This document shows positions 1 to 17,300 of a stretch of DNA of 64,000 nucleotides, one piece after another. Positions within the stretch are counted from its first letter, which is position 1, and the number at the start of each line of letters is the position of its first letter. A program made the position numbers and the translations under genes. Below the pieces are notes generated by a model. It did no database searches. It was not told where the DNA came from and saw only the letters and a program-made list of their open reading frames with translations. Origin of the DNA: Nematostella vectensis (Eukaryota; Cnidaria; Anthozoa; Actiniaria; Edwardsiidae); NCBI RefSeq assembly GCF_932526225.1, contig NC_064034.1, positions 2,776,001 to 2,840,000 on the forward strand, given 5' to 3'.

Positions 1-1
1 T

Positions 2-3572
<3,571 letters not shown>

Positions 3573-3886
3573 CACTTCCATGAAAATGGGGCATTGCAAG
3601 GTTTTAAAAATACAAATATGTATGTAACAGGCTTTTTAATACCCTGGTCTTAGAGCCTCGATCATGCTAACTAATAAGCAAACTCCTCGAATCCAAAGCT
3701 TCACCGCCTAGAGCATACCAGCGCTAGCATGCTTATTTAGGGCATGGGGCCAGTTTGTCGTGAACAATTTTTTTTTAACAAATAAGTTAAAACTCACGAA
3801 CAAACAAAATGGGTGAAAACGTAATAATTATATGATTGAATCTAAGCTTTATTTTTAATTTTGATCTAGTCCTTTAAAGTTATTTA

Positions 3887-3892
3887 AATAAA
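3887..3892 (+). terminator. Poly(A) signal of the phosphoglucomutase gene
   Basis: AATAAA about 315 bp after the stop codon, just before the G-rich minisatellite. No other AATAAA is closer to the stop. Confidence 0.5.
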
Positions 3893-3934
3893 GAATATGG
3901 ATAATAAAGAAAATGACTCATTCCGCGCTATGGG

Positions 3935-4625
3935 AATAACGAGGGACAGGCAGGGGGGATGGATCATAGACATATCCGCCCGTTGTGAATAACGGTGATA
4001 GGGGGGAGGTAAAAATATAGATACATCCTCTCTTTGTGAATAGCGCCCCAGAACAGTGGACAATATCTTAGACATATCCTTCCCTTTGTAAATAGGAGGG
4101 AAGGGAGATATATCCTCCCTTTGTGAATAGAGCGGAAAGGGGGGGAGGTAAGACCATAGATATATCCTCCCTTTGTGAGTAGCGGGGAAAGGGGGGGGGG
4201 GGGTAAGACCATAGATACATCCTCCCTTTGTGAAAAGGGGGGAGGTAAGACCATAGATATATCTTCTCTTTGAGAATAGCGGGGAAAGGGGGGGGAAAGA
4301 CCATAGATATATCCTCTCTTTGTGGATAGCGGGGAAATGGGGGGAGGTAAACCATAGATGTATCCTCCCTTTGTGAATAGCGGGGAAAGGGGGGAGGTAA
4401 GACCATAGATATATCCTTTCTTTGAGAATAGTGGGGAATTGGGGGGAGGTAAGAGCATAGATATATTCTCCCTTTGTGGATAGCGGGGGAAGGGGGGTAA
4501 GGCCATAGATATATCCTCTTTCTGAATAGCAGGGGGAGGGGGGGTAATACCATAGATATATCCTCTTTGAGAATAGCGGGAAAAGGGGGGGAGGAAAGAC
4601 CATAGATATATTCTCTTTGTGAATA
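3935..4625. repeat. G-rich minisatellite, unit about 45-60 bp
   Basis: About a dozen imperfect units, each with GGGGAGGTAAGACCATAG, an ATATATCCTCCCTTTGTG-like part and GAATAGCGGGGAAA. It lies between the convergent 3' ends of the phosphoglucomutase and ovoA genes. Open frames on the minus strand here are repeat artefacts. Confidence 0.9.
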
Positions 4626-4849
4626 ACGAGCTTATGATTGCTAACTCACAGTTTTATCAGCGCGATTCTGTGGTTTACATTGGTTATCTGTCTGTTATAT
4701 GTTTCAAATTCGTGCATTTTTGCCTTCGTTCTCATTCCCAGTTCGCCTCTGCATGCGTTTATTACTTGCACCTTTACAAACGCCCAGCAACATTTTACAG
4801 AACTTTATATGAACTTATTCTATTTTTTTTTTATTTTTTTTTCATTTGT

Positions 4850-5165
4850 AGCGCTAATCCTCCCTTGTAAATAGCTCGGGAGGGGGAGGGGGAGGGGAGT
4901 CATAGACATATCCGCCCTTTGTGAATAACGTGGAAAAAGGGGGTGAATAGCGCGCTGGGACAGTGGAGTCATAGACATCCGCCCTATGTGAATAATGTGG
5001 AAAAAGGGGGTGAATAGCGCGCTGGGACAGTGGGGGGAGGGCACCTTATAGACGTGTCCTCTTTTAATAGAGCGGGACAGGCAAAAAGATATAGACCTCT
5101 CCCCCCTCCCCAACTGTTTGAATGCGGGACGGGGGCAAAGGGATCATAGACACGAGCTAGGTGAA
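4850..5165. repeat. Diverged second block of the G-rich minisatellite
   Basis: Same motifs as the 3.9-4.6 kb block (CATAGACATATCCGCCC, TTTGTGAATAACGTGG), with a near-perfect internal duplication of a unit containing GGGGGTGAATAGCGCGCTGG. The 4626-4849 stretch between the blocks shows no gene. Confidence 0.8.
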
Positions 5166-5194
5166 TTTTGAAAATAAATTGTTTATAATATGCG

Positions 5195-5200
5195 TTTATT
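5195..5200 (-). terminator. Poly(A) signal of ovoA
   Basis: TTTATT on the plus strand, that is AATAAA on the minus strand, about 170 bp after the ovoA stop codon. Confidence 0.5.
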
Positions 5201-5368
5201 TTCACTCGATAAAATAGGGGTTTCAAACTTCAATGTCTTATAAAAAGTAGATAAACTTAATTTAGAAACCTCGGTAAAACGAGATATTAAGTTAACCCTA
5301 TGATTGGAGGTAGTCATGGCAACCAGGCCCTAGCTAAACACTAACAAATCTAGGAATTATCCACGAGT

Positions 5369-8300
5369 TTACTCGTCTTTTCTCCAGATAGTGACGGCAC
5401 CATGGCAACGGTCGCTGTCCCTTGTCCCCTCTCGTTGGAAGTGAATACCGGGCTTACAACCGAGCATCCTAAATCTGCAAATAAAACATTTACACTGGAG
5501 TCAATATCATAACAAGGGAACACCTACACAATCTGTTCCTGGCTTTAAATTGCTAAGAAAAAGACAAAAGCTTACTCGCTTGCCCTACACCTAACACTGC
5601 CCGTAACCTACACACCCTAGATACATTCCTCTATTTTTTTTTATTCCTAGAATGGACTAAATTCCCGGCGGTTTTCAAATTGCAGAATTAAAACCAGTCA
5701 ACCTAGTGAGTTCCAATTATCACTTCAACGTTGAGAAAGGGCAAGTAATTATGATTTTTTTTGTCGGAAATAAATGCTTTCCAATGTTTTTTGTTCACTA
5801 TAATATAGAATCGTAATTTTGCTCGATTGGGTTTTATGTGACGTCACCACAGGAAACCTGATAGGCAGACAGTAGAGATATGTGTCAACTAACCGTTTTC
5901 CGAGAAGGGCGGCGAGGGCATCTTGGTCCCAGTCGTGGTGAGCGTCAACGATCAACAAACCAGCAGGGTTGACAATCTCACGCATGCGCACTAGCCAAGC
6001 TTCAATAAAAATCAAGTAAATCAAAAGCTCATACGCGTTGAGTCGTCGCACAGGGAGCTCACCTCTACGGTTTGAATAAAGTTAGAGTTGTTCTATGTCG
6101 TGACATGGAAGCCATTTCGCAGTCGAGACGGCCGTTAGACCGCTAACCAATGAGAGAGCGCCAAAAAGAACCGAGCGCCGAAAAAGTAAACAAGAGATAC
6201 AAACGCACACACGCACTAAATCAACAACAACGCAAAGCTGAAAAAAAATTATAACTTTATTTAAACCGTAGAGGTGAGCTCCCTGTGGTCGTGGGGATTT
6301 CTGTCTCGGAGGGCGATAAAGGGATATTTTTACCACTTTGCGTTCGCGGGAGTACGCGTTCCTTTTTCCCCTCAGGTTTTCTGGCAGCAATTCAAGGTAA
6401 CCAGGGTTTCACTTCAAATAGGTGTGCGGGAGGGACGGAGTTCCCAAAATAATGCATATTTGATGTACACGAGGGTACCTTATAGGAGATCAGCTAACAA
6501 ATATAGGGGAGCAGGGGCACGCTTTTTTTATGCAACCAATTTTTTTACACTTTCTAGCCCATCCCTCCTACAAATCTATTGTGTATATTAGTCGTTATAG
6601 AAAATACTTTTAACGGGCAGTTGTAGATGTCACGTCACCTTTAGGGTTGGACAATCTCTCCAGAGCCGTGAACGCAATCATGTCGAACGTTCCTATCTCG
6701 ATAGGTAACCATGTAAGCTAGAACAAACAAGGAAAGTTCCGATAGATTCTTATACACAAATAAAATAAAGTAAAGTAAATAATAAAATCAAATATAAGAC
6801 TATTGGGAACTTTAAAATCAACCACCAAATCTACTTGTTTGTGTAAATCTTGGGTGCTAGAGGCTTCTCGAGATTCGTAGCCTATCCTTTGCGCCTGAGG
6901 GACGAAGGACACAACTCCCCCCCCCCCTCTCCCCAGCCCCCAATACCCACACACGCCGATTATTTCTCCCCCTTTTTGATTTTTATTCAATAAAGACGCT
7001 CTCGACAATTTGAGCCAAGGCGAGTGTAGGGAATATCCTTCGCGGCTAAGTGGAAACGCAGCTTTTAAGTATCTATTTGGAGTTTTAATGGGTGGCCTTG
7101 ATACCATTGCCCCTTCAAAAACCCGGCCTGTGGGCCTCTTGCACCCGGGGTAAATTAAGCCTAAGCATAAAAACATATGCAATAAAAGTTAAAAACTCGT
7201 TTAAGCCATTCACTTATTAAATTGCCATCTCTGTTGGCAGTGTTAGCAACACTTAACCACAGCGAAACGAGTGTAGCAAACCTGTTTGAATACGACTCTG
7301 TCTGGGTCGGTACTCGTCGCCAATTGTACATGGTCCGTTCCGTTCTGAGTGGTACAATCTACTCCTTCCCCCTTCTGTAGACGAAGCGCAGCGTCTACTA
7401 ATCGCCCGCTGTGATCAACTGCACAGACCTACAAGCAAGCAGCAATATAACAGTCAAGTAGCCAAGGCCGCAGGGGTAAATTGGGTGGGGTATCCACGCT
7501 TTGATTGAAAATGTGAACCTCTGTCTCCAAGCGGTCTTTGAAAAAAGCGGTACCTAATGTTAGAGACTTGCATTGACCCGTAACAGGGAGCTAAGTGCTT
7601 TACTTACCTTATCAAAATGTTTAGATAGTTCGAATGAGTCCCGTCCAACGGAGCAAAGGAGGTGCAGGGCTGTGCCACGGGGAGTTTTCTGCTTTTTCGT
7701 GGCCTCGATACAGTAGTTGATAAACGGGCTGACCTGTGATAGAAGGGGGTATTGTTAAGTTTAAGGAAGCTGAAGAAAACTGAGTTTACCATACTCGTGC
7801 CCCTCTCCCTCCACCCGACAGAAAATAACAGAATCAATAGAGAAGCAGATAAAAAGGAATTTTGTCTGAATCATTTCAGCCCTTTTCCACCAAACAACGA
7901 CGTGAAAAATCAACATATCAAGGCCAGTTTAGGACGCGAACGTTGGCCCAGTACATTTGTTACTGTAGAATAGTCCTTGTCATCTTCCTATCCCCTGCGG
8001 CCTCGATGCTGTCAATCAAATGAAGTGATATACTCACGATTTGATGACGTCAGCAGGCACGCGTGATCACACATGCCATTCAGTCGGTATCTTGACAATC
8101 TTGTCGAGGGGGAGGCCCAACCCAACCCTACCCCACCCCCACATTGACTTATGTCCCATCCCCAGGGGGGATGATAGTGTGAAGCATTCTTAGTGTAAGA
8201 GTTCCTGCAAATGGAAAGTTTGATGATCGTATGGTTAATTCTTGTGTTGACCCATGAAGGGGGGGAGGGGGCTCCATGTACGCCCCTGTAAAGACAATTG

Positions 8301-11300
8301 TAATTCAGATCAGCCATCGCCACATCTTATGCTTTGTTGTTTAGTGTCCACTGCGCATTTTTACCCTCTACGCATTTTTGCGTAGTGGATATTAATATAA
8401 CTTTCCTTCTGCTTCATGCTGTCGCTATGACAAAAATAAATGCAGTGGCGGGCAGAGAAGCATAGAGTAAGTCCAATAGCTGTCAGTCCACCAGCTAGTT
8501 TTCATCACACGCGAGTTATACTGCTTGTTAAGCGAAACACACCTCAGTGCTCCCATAATGCTTTACGAGCTCAGAACTCAGCAACTCTATCGTGTCCGCG
8601 GAGTACTGGGAATTAGTACTTGGGAACCAGTTATCCTGGTTCGTGGAAGACAGCCCAGGCACATTTATCGAGCGTTCTAAAATTAATCACATCTCTATAT
8701 TAAAATTGAAAGTATATACCAAACAAAAACCAGTTCTGGATAAGTAGGGATATAAGCGGACAAATAAACGGCACCGATAAAAAAAACAGATTATCATGGC
8801 TTCATATACAAACCAAAGTTTGTATAAAAGTTTCTTTCGAAACGAAGAAATTTAGAATTAACAGAATCAACAGAGATTTAGCCAAGGGAAACGTAAAACA
8901 GCTCCAGACAGCAGGGGTGTTTAATTTCTGTTTTTGAGTGATAAAATTTAATTGTCATTGAATTTCTACTAGCATGACTGATGGTAGGATAAAAAAAAAC
9001 ACATCAAATCCAAAAATTAGAACTTGGTACATACCTTGTACGCCTGCGCCCATGACAAATACTTCTGTACTGACCAGCCGTACAGGCGGCTGCTCAGCAG
9101 TGGCTGAACGCACCAATCGGAAGCCGAGATGCTGGAAGAAGTGTGGGCGGAAGGAGAAACGAGCGAATCGTGACGCTTCGTCACCTGTAGAGACCCATGA
9201 TCCTCCCTGGTGAAGCAACGTGGGCTTGTAACGTCACTCTCGAAGATTTTATAAATGCGCCTCAGCACAGGAAAAACGGGGAAAAAATACGAGGAACTTT
9301 TTCAAACAGAAAAAGAAATAGGGAGAAGGTCACTTCTTCTTCTGTTCACAGGAATATGATTAAAAAAATTGGTTTGTTATGCAATGCAATGCTTGTATCA
9401 AAGCAATTTGGCAAGACTGAGTACTGCGTATGATGATGTATCATCTTAGCAACATACCATAATCATATAATGCTTGCCGTCGAATGTCGGGCTTGAGAAG
9501 TCGTCGTACAAGTAGTGGGTATCGTTGCCAGGTAACCCATTAAAGTGGTCCTCTGCCCAGGACCATGCGTTACCAAACACGTCATGAAAGCCGGCCTTGT
9601 TCGCAGGGAACAGGTTTACTGCCTGTACAAAAATTTAAAAAAAGGAAAAATAAATAAATAATAACTATATTATTAAATTAAATAATAATAATAAAAGAAC
9701 AATCTGCGTCAGAAATTGCCAGAAATTAAAGCGGTTTCGTTGAGGTTTCGATGAAAGCTCAAAACGTCAAAACAACAAAACAACTGTCTAAAGGAGTTAA
9801 TAAAAAAAACTTGAACAGAGTGTTAATTCATTAATGTCCCCACCACGCCTACGCAGACCACCCATTATCATTTTTTTTCTGTAGCTGTTTCAGAGTATTG
9901 TTGGCATATCCTATCAGCAACGATCTGATTTAACTTAAATGGACCGCGCTTTTACGACCTTGGCTAACAAGCTTACCGATGACGATCCAAACTTCATGTT
10001 GATATTTGCTTCTATTTTGTCCTGGAAGATAGTGTCCGATTTTACGCCTATTGATACGGGCTTCTGTAAAGCAAAAATATAAAATAAAGAGGCAAGGAAT
10101 ACTTCGGCTTTGAGCGTAAAGGACATGAAAAGCCAAAAAAAAGGTTTTTGGCATTAAAATATCATCAATGACAAGTGCGACCACGCTTTATTACATGACC
10201 GTAGGGCATATCTGCTTTCGTTCTTTTATTAACAGTGCGACACATGCTACCGTGGCCACGTTGACAGTTTTGTGAATTAAGCCAATAGGGAAACACAAAA
10301 CAACATTATCTATTGAACTGCACTAGCCAACCAGCATGGTAAGGAAATGAACTTCAAAACAAGACAAAAACGACACAAATCTTCACATTGAAATCCTTAA
10401 CATCGCAGACACTGAACACATTTTGCCTAATGTCACAGCTGAGCTTGACTTAAGGGTCTTTAAAAGTGCAGTAAAATTTTACCTGTGGTCCTCTCATGGC
10501 GTGGTGCTCGGCCTCGGTGGGAAGCCTGTATTGGGGGCCTCTCCATGCGCAGTAGGCCTTAGCTTCGTGGTAGTTCACCTCAGCGGGCCAGTCGAGCGGC
10601 AGCTCAAGGACATCGTACATTGCGCGGTAGCTGAAGCAAGACATTTTAAAGGGGCGATGTCAAGGACATCATGCATTGCTGAAGCAAGATATTTTAAAGG
10701 GGCACTGTCAAGGACATCATGCATTGCACGGTAGCTGAAGCAAGACTTATCCCTATCACAGCTTACCTAAAAGACGAGGCGCTGCCATAGTGAGTACCGT
10801 TCTGAATGATCAGCGGCTTCTCGTTGGAGTTGACGTCAGATGCTTGACTACAGTGTGAGTATCCCTGAAGGTCGGCTCCGCAACCGCTCCTGCAGGCCTG
10901 ATCGCATACCCAGAATGTGGGATGGCGTGCTTGACGAAAGGACCGCCATTCCCACCCTGTGTGCCATTGTAAATTAAAACCGCCATTTCCACGATTTTCA
11001 CTACCTATCTGCAGTCAGCTACTGAGAGCAGACAACATACCCAATGTTATAACGGTATTTCACCCAGATGAAAAAAAGTAAATAATATAGATTCTTTGCT
11101 TGAATCAGTATTCTGTGAGTTTGAAACTAAAACGATTTTATTTAATTTTTAAACAAGGAATAAGAGAACTGACCTTCTTTGGACCAAAGGCTCTTATTTT
11201 CATAACCACCAGTCCTAACAAACTCCAGGAATTCTCCGTTTGTGATCATGTACTTTGTGGCCTCGAATTCAGGGACTCTGCAATCAAGAATAAGATCAAT

Positions 11301-14300
11301 ACAAGCGCATAATAATGATTCAATTTAATACCCGACAGTATCCAGTTTAAAACATTCAAACACTTCTAGGCATGTCATGTTTTCTGAATCAGAATGAATG
11401 TCAATGCGACGCGCGCTACCGTGGTTACTTTGCAGTTTTGTGAGTTTGGATATCGCGGATAGGAGAAGGCTCTATCTGGTTAACAAGAACTTCACTAGCC
11501 CACCAGCAGGGCGATAATGGGCCCGTGTACCTTGCTATGCATTCGCCGTACTCGTTATCCCAGCCATAGGAGGGAAAGTCACGTGGCTTGCCGAGGGTCA
11601 CGTGCGTGGCTTTCACGCGAATAAACGGGTTATCCACCACCGGGTCATCTGAAACATCGAGACAAAATTAGGAGGCCTTTAAAAAAAGCCGAAAATTGGG
11701 CAGAATTCATTGACTATCATTGTGATCATTATTTTATAATTCTCAACGACAAAAGGTGTTTATTGAGCATAATTCAAAGGCTATCAAAGATATATGTTAT
11801 GCGGGATCTTCTGGCTAGCCTGAAACTACCAGGTCAAGGTTCTTCACATACCAGATTTCGTAGGTGCGTACATCCAATTGGGCGGCCGCTGTACATAGGA
11901 CAGCGGTAACTGGCGGATAAGTACAGATGAAGTTTCCAAATGAATCCTGTGAAATGGATTAATCATATTATAGTCAAAGTCTAGGGCTTCGATGAAGGGA
12001 CATGCCCGATGCCGTATTTGTGGCAGGCGAGGACCTAGACTGGTTTGTTTTCTATATTGGCAACACATTCCACCAGCCAAACAAGTGCAGATGCACATCT
12101 CGATTTCTCAACATAGCGAAGCAGCTTTACAGTCCCCTTACGATATCGTTATCGTGCTACTAGGCATTTGTGATTTACCTTTCGTGCTCCATGCCCATGA
12201 ATAATGCCCACTACAACAGAAGATAGGTTATAAGGTTTAAATGCAAGTATATTTAGTAAATAAACCCCTTCTGGCGGCTGGGATATCGGCGGGCAATGTC
12301 CAGGGATGAGAAATGGTACGAAAAATAAAAAGTTGGCCGAGAAGCGAAGCTTCGATGGCAACTGTGAAATTTTGAGGACCATTTCTTATCCGCGGACATT
12401 ATCCGCCGATATCTCAGTGAGCCAAAAAAGGGGTTTATTTATTTTATATCCCAGTGACTACACTGGAAATGCGAAAAGTGTATTCTACGCGCGCTGACGT
12501 GCACTAGAATTTTTGCCATTCGCGAAAGATAACAATCCGGCAACAATTTTTTTTCATTAGAACAGAAACTACAAGCTCAAAACTTGTATTTCAACTGATG
12601 GATTTACGCCTAGACTGTTTTCTTATTGTTCTGCTGAGAGCTGGAATAGAAATTGAAGCAAAAGTTTTCAAATTTGAAATGTCTTCTGCGCGCGCGCTGA
12701 CGTGCACTGGAATGACGCCACGAGCGCGCGCTGTTGTGAAGTTCTTTGTCATTGCTTTTTCTTTCCCATTTCAGGATAAATTCTAAAAGTATACATTGGT
12801 GATATTTCTATGAAAAAAATGAAACACTCTTTCTGTGCCTTCATAGCGTTTTGAAAACCATGGTGTTTGTTTTAAGGAGTTATTATTAAAATGTTCACAG
12901 GACAGATATCACTTTGCCTGGACGTTATCGACTGATATTTGTCATGTAAAATGTACACGTGACCCGTATTGACCAATGAGCGCGCGTGAAAATTCATCAC
13001 TGGGATATAAACTCGAATAAACGGTACTACGCCTAGTAGCGTATTACGTATCTAGAGACTTGACATTGCTAGGCCGATCAATGTTGTGCTATTCGCATAC
13101 CATGATGCTAGATAATAAAAGGTGTTGATGATACATCAGCCCGGGCACCTCAACCCAATTGCTGAGTTATCACATATACAGGGCATATAAGTGTATAAAC
13201 GTGAACCTAAAGACTATGTTGAGTAACATCATTCACATCCTACACACACCCAGGGGCTGCCTTGTGTGATTGGTAACTCCATGGGAGTGGTTTCGATTAT
13301 TTCGAGGATCACCTCACGGACACGTCTTCGATATTCAGCGACTGCTGACACTTTAGGCCAGGTGAATTCCCCTCCCATGCGGAAGTTTTCCTACGCAAAT
13401 AAAAATAGTTAAAAAAGGCCATGGAATGGAAATGTGACAAAAAAAACTTTCTTTCAAAAAACCTGCCTGCAAAGTAGTTATGATCACCATAACACCACAA
13501 AAAGCAATAGTCAGAATAATAAGAAAATCCTTCTCTGTACAGTAGTCGGAATCACCACAAAACCCTTGCCTTTGCAACAGTCAGAATCACCAGAAAACCC
13601 TTGACCACAAAATCCTTGCTTCTGCAATAGTCAGAACCACCAGAAAACCCTTGCCTTTGCAATAGCCAGAATTACCACAAAACCCTTGACCACAAAACCC
13701 TTGACCACAAAACCCTTGCCTTTGCAATAGTCAGAATCACCAGAAAACCCTTGACCACAATACCCTTGCCTTTGCAATAGTCAGAATCACCACAAAACTG
13801 TAGTATTGGGCTATCTGTAGTATCAGAGGGACTAGGGGGACTGGGGCGAGGTGAGATGGCGGCCTCCTAGAGCGATCGGACTACGATTGTATGGTAGCAC
13901 CATAGAGTATTTTAGACACAATAAACGTCATACTACATGGTGTCAGAAGATGGCAAGCAGCACGCCATTCGTGAAGCCACCCGAAGTATTGGAAATTTCG
14001 AGCGGAAATCCAGCGTTTGCTTGGAAAAAGTGGAAGCAAAAATTCGAAATTTATTTGAAGGCCACTGCCACCTCCACGAAGCCTGACGAAGTCAAGGTGG
14101 GTTTACTGCTCAATCATATTGGAGACAAATGCCTAGAAATATATAGTAACTTTGTATTTCGCCCTGATCAACCAAACCCAGATGGTGGAGACCCTATACC
14201 GGGCGAAAACCAGATAATTACAAGACGGTGATAGAGAAGTTTGACCAATATTTTACTAAACGAGACCCACAGTTAATGCTCCGCGAGAATTTCTGGCTCC

Positions 14301-17300
14301 AGCTCCAACGAGAACCAAATCAGAGTTTTGACTCCTGGGTAGTCACTGTAAGAGAAAGGGCTGCAGAATGTAAATTCCCACCCGAATTCCTCGAGCAAGC
14401 TATAAGGCATAAGCTTACCTTTTCCTGTGTAGATGATAGGTCTAAATTGAAGTTGTACGATGAAGGTGCAGGGCTTTCACTCGATAAAACAATAACAATC
14501 CTCTCGATAAAAGAAGCATCTAGTCGGGAGCTACAAGAATCAAAGACGGCAACAATCGAGAGAGTAGGATTGAGAGCACCTGGAAAAACAGCACCCCAGT
14601 ATGCACAGCGGTCCGAGACGAAAAGTCAACGGAGACAGCCACCTGATAGATGCGGATACTGTAGCAGAGACCATCCTCGAGGCAAAATCAACTGTCCAGC
14701 AGCTAACGTGCGTTGTGATAAATGCACCAAAGTTGGGCACTTCGCTGTTGTATGTAGAAGCAAACCGAATACAAGAGTAAGTCAAGTAGAAGATGCACAT
14801 GAGGGTGAGGTTTTAGAGCATAACCCGACATTCGTGGGACGGGTTTTGGCAGTCCCTCAAACAGATAATACATTACCGGATCAAGATAAAAACGTCGACA
14901 TCACGTCTTCCGAAAATCAAGTCAGTCAGGCCGAAGCATTAATGCCTGAGATATCTACCGATTATATTCGCGATCCTGGATGGCATGTGAAGCTGAGAGT
15001 AGAGAAACGCGAGCTAACGTGGTGTATTGATACCGGAGCCCAGGTCTCTGCGATGCCGGAAACCGTGTACAGAGAGGTGTATGGGAAACTCTCGCCGTCA
15101 GACAGAAAGCTGATAGGCGCAGGGGATACACCACTAGAAACTGTTGGACAAACAATCATGAACCTAAAGCTCGGGGAAGCATGCATCGAAGAATGTGTCT
15201 ACGTAGTGAGAGGTGCAACAAAACTGCTTCTAGGGATCCCAGCTATCCGCAAGCTAGGGTTAATACACGAAATCTCCAATACCTACAGTGTCAGGGCTAT
15301 CGATTGCAGCGCCAACCAGCAAAATGAAGAACCGTTCATCAACAAGGAAACCATAGTTCGCAAGAACCCACACCTCTTCAATGGTCTAGGTAAACTAAGC
15401 GGAGAGTACACGATCCGTCTTAAGGAAGGAGCAAAGCCATTTTGTTTGACAACCCCTCGACGAGTACCGCTCCCACTGCAAAAGAAAGTGGAGCAAGAGA
15501 TAAACCGGATGGTGGAGCTCGGCGTGATAGAACCAGTAGACGAGCCCACGGACTGGTGCGCACCGATAGTAGTGGTACCAAAGCCAAATGGAACCGTGCG
15601 AATATGCGTCGACCTCACAAAGCTCAACAAAGAAGTCAGAAGAGAAGTATACCAAATGCCTAAAGTGGAAGAGACTCTCGGAAACATAGCCAAAGGATCG
15701 ATCTACTCCAAACTTGACGCTAACTCAGGCTTCCACCAAGTTCCCTTAAGCGAGGAAAGCGCTAAGCTTACTACCTTTATCACTCCTTTTGGGCGGTATA
15801 TGTTTCGCCGTCTGCCATACGGAATCTCCTCTGCACCGGAATACTTTCAGAAGAAAATGGACCAGGAGCTGGCTGGACTAGAAGGCACACTATGTCATAT
15901 GGACGACATCCTGGTCGTTGGAAAAGACCAAGCGGAGCACGATAAGAGACTGGCTGCCGTCCTTCACCGCATCACGGAAATCGACATGACACTGAACCCA
16001 GACAAGTGTAAGTTCTCAGAGAAGAAGATTGAGTACCTTGGACAGGTGATCGATAACGAGGGGATCAAGAAAAATCCCGCCAAGGTGAAAGCTATCGTCG
16101 ACATGGATGTACCTAGGGACATCCCTAGCCTGAGACGATTTCTCGGGATGGTGAACCAACTAATGAAGTTCTGTCCCAATCTAGCAGAGAAGACGCAACC
16201 ACTTCGCGACCTGCTTAAGAAGAATAGCGCATGGGTTTGGGGCAAGGCGCAAGATGATGCCTTTGATGACTTGAAAGGAGAAATGGCTTCAGAGAGAGTG
16301 CTTGCACTGTATAGCCCCGAGAAAGAGACTGTAGTCTCCGCGGATGCAAGCAGCTTTGGATTGGGGGCAGTACTCATGCAGAAGCAGCCATCCGGAGAAA
16401 TGCGTCCTGTTGCATATGCAAGCAGATCTATGACAAACACCGAGTGCAGATACGCACAGAAAGAAAAAGAGGCATTAGCAACCACGTGGGCCCTAGAGCA
16501 CTGGTCCGATTTATTGGTAGGCATGAAGTTCACTGTCGAAACAGACCACAAGCCCCTTGTACCCCTGTTTACTTCCAAGATGATCGATGAGCTGCCGGTA
16601 CGCATACAGCGTATCAGAATGAGGCTGATGAGGTACGATTTTGATACTCGGCACGTTCCAGGCAAGGAACTTTATACCGCATATGCACTATCTAGGTGCC
16701 CACTAAACGAAAAGAGGTCTGAGACGTCGTGCCAGTCTGACCACCTGTACGCTGAAGCAGACTGTTATGTGGATACCATACTGCTACACCTGCCAACATC
16801 CGACAAGAGACTAGAGGAAATACGGTCAGAGCTGAAGAGAGACGACGCATTGAAAGTCGTGATGCATTACGTACAGAATGGGTGGCCAGAAACCAAACAG
16901 AAGCTCTATGGGCCCGTGAAGAAATACTGGGGTGAAAGAAGAAGCTTATCCACCCACGAAGGCCTATTGATGAGGGGACGAAGACTTGTAATTCCGTCGA
17001 GTCTCAGGCGAGATATCTTACGGTACCTACATGATGGTCACCAAGGCATATCCAAGACACGGGACAATGCAGCATCGTCCGTTTGGTGACCCGGAATCTC
17101 CAAACAAATTGAAGAGATGGTTCGCAATTGTGCCACCTGCGAAAAATATCGGAAGGAACGTATAGAACCGGTGAAGGAAACAGATTTCCCAGAGCGACCG
17201 TGGTCCAAACTCGGAGCAGACTTCTTCCAACATGAAGGCCGACACTACCTGCACATAATCGACTACTATTCGCGCGATATCGATATATACTTGGTGAGCA

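Noticed and set aside
3884-4603. 239-codon minus-strand frame with SPLFSKRGYIYGL-type repeats
   Set aside because: Three overlapping frames are open across the same G-rich minisatellite.
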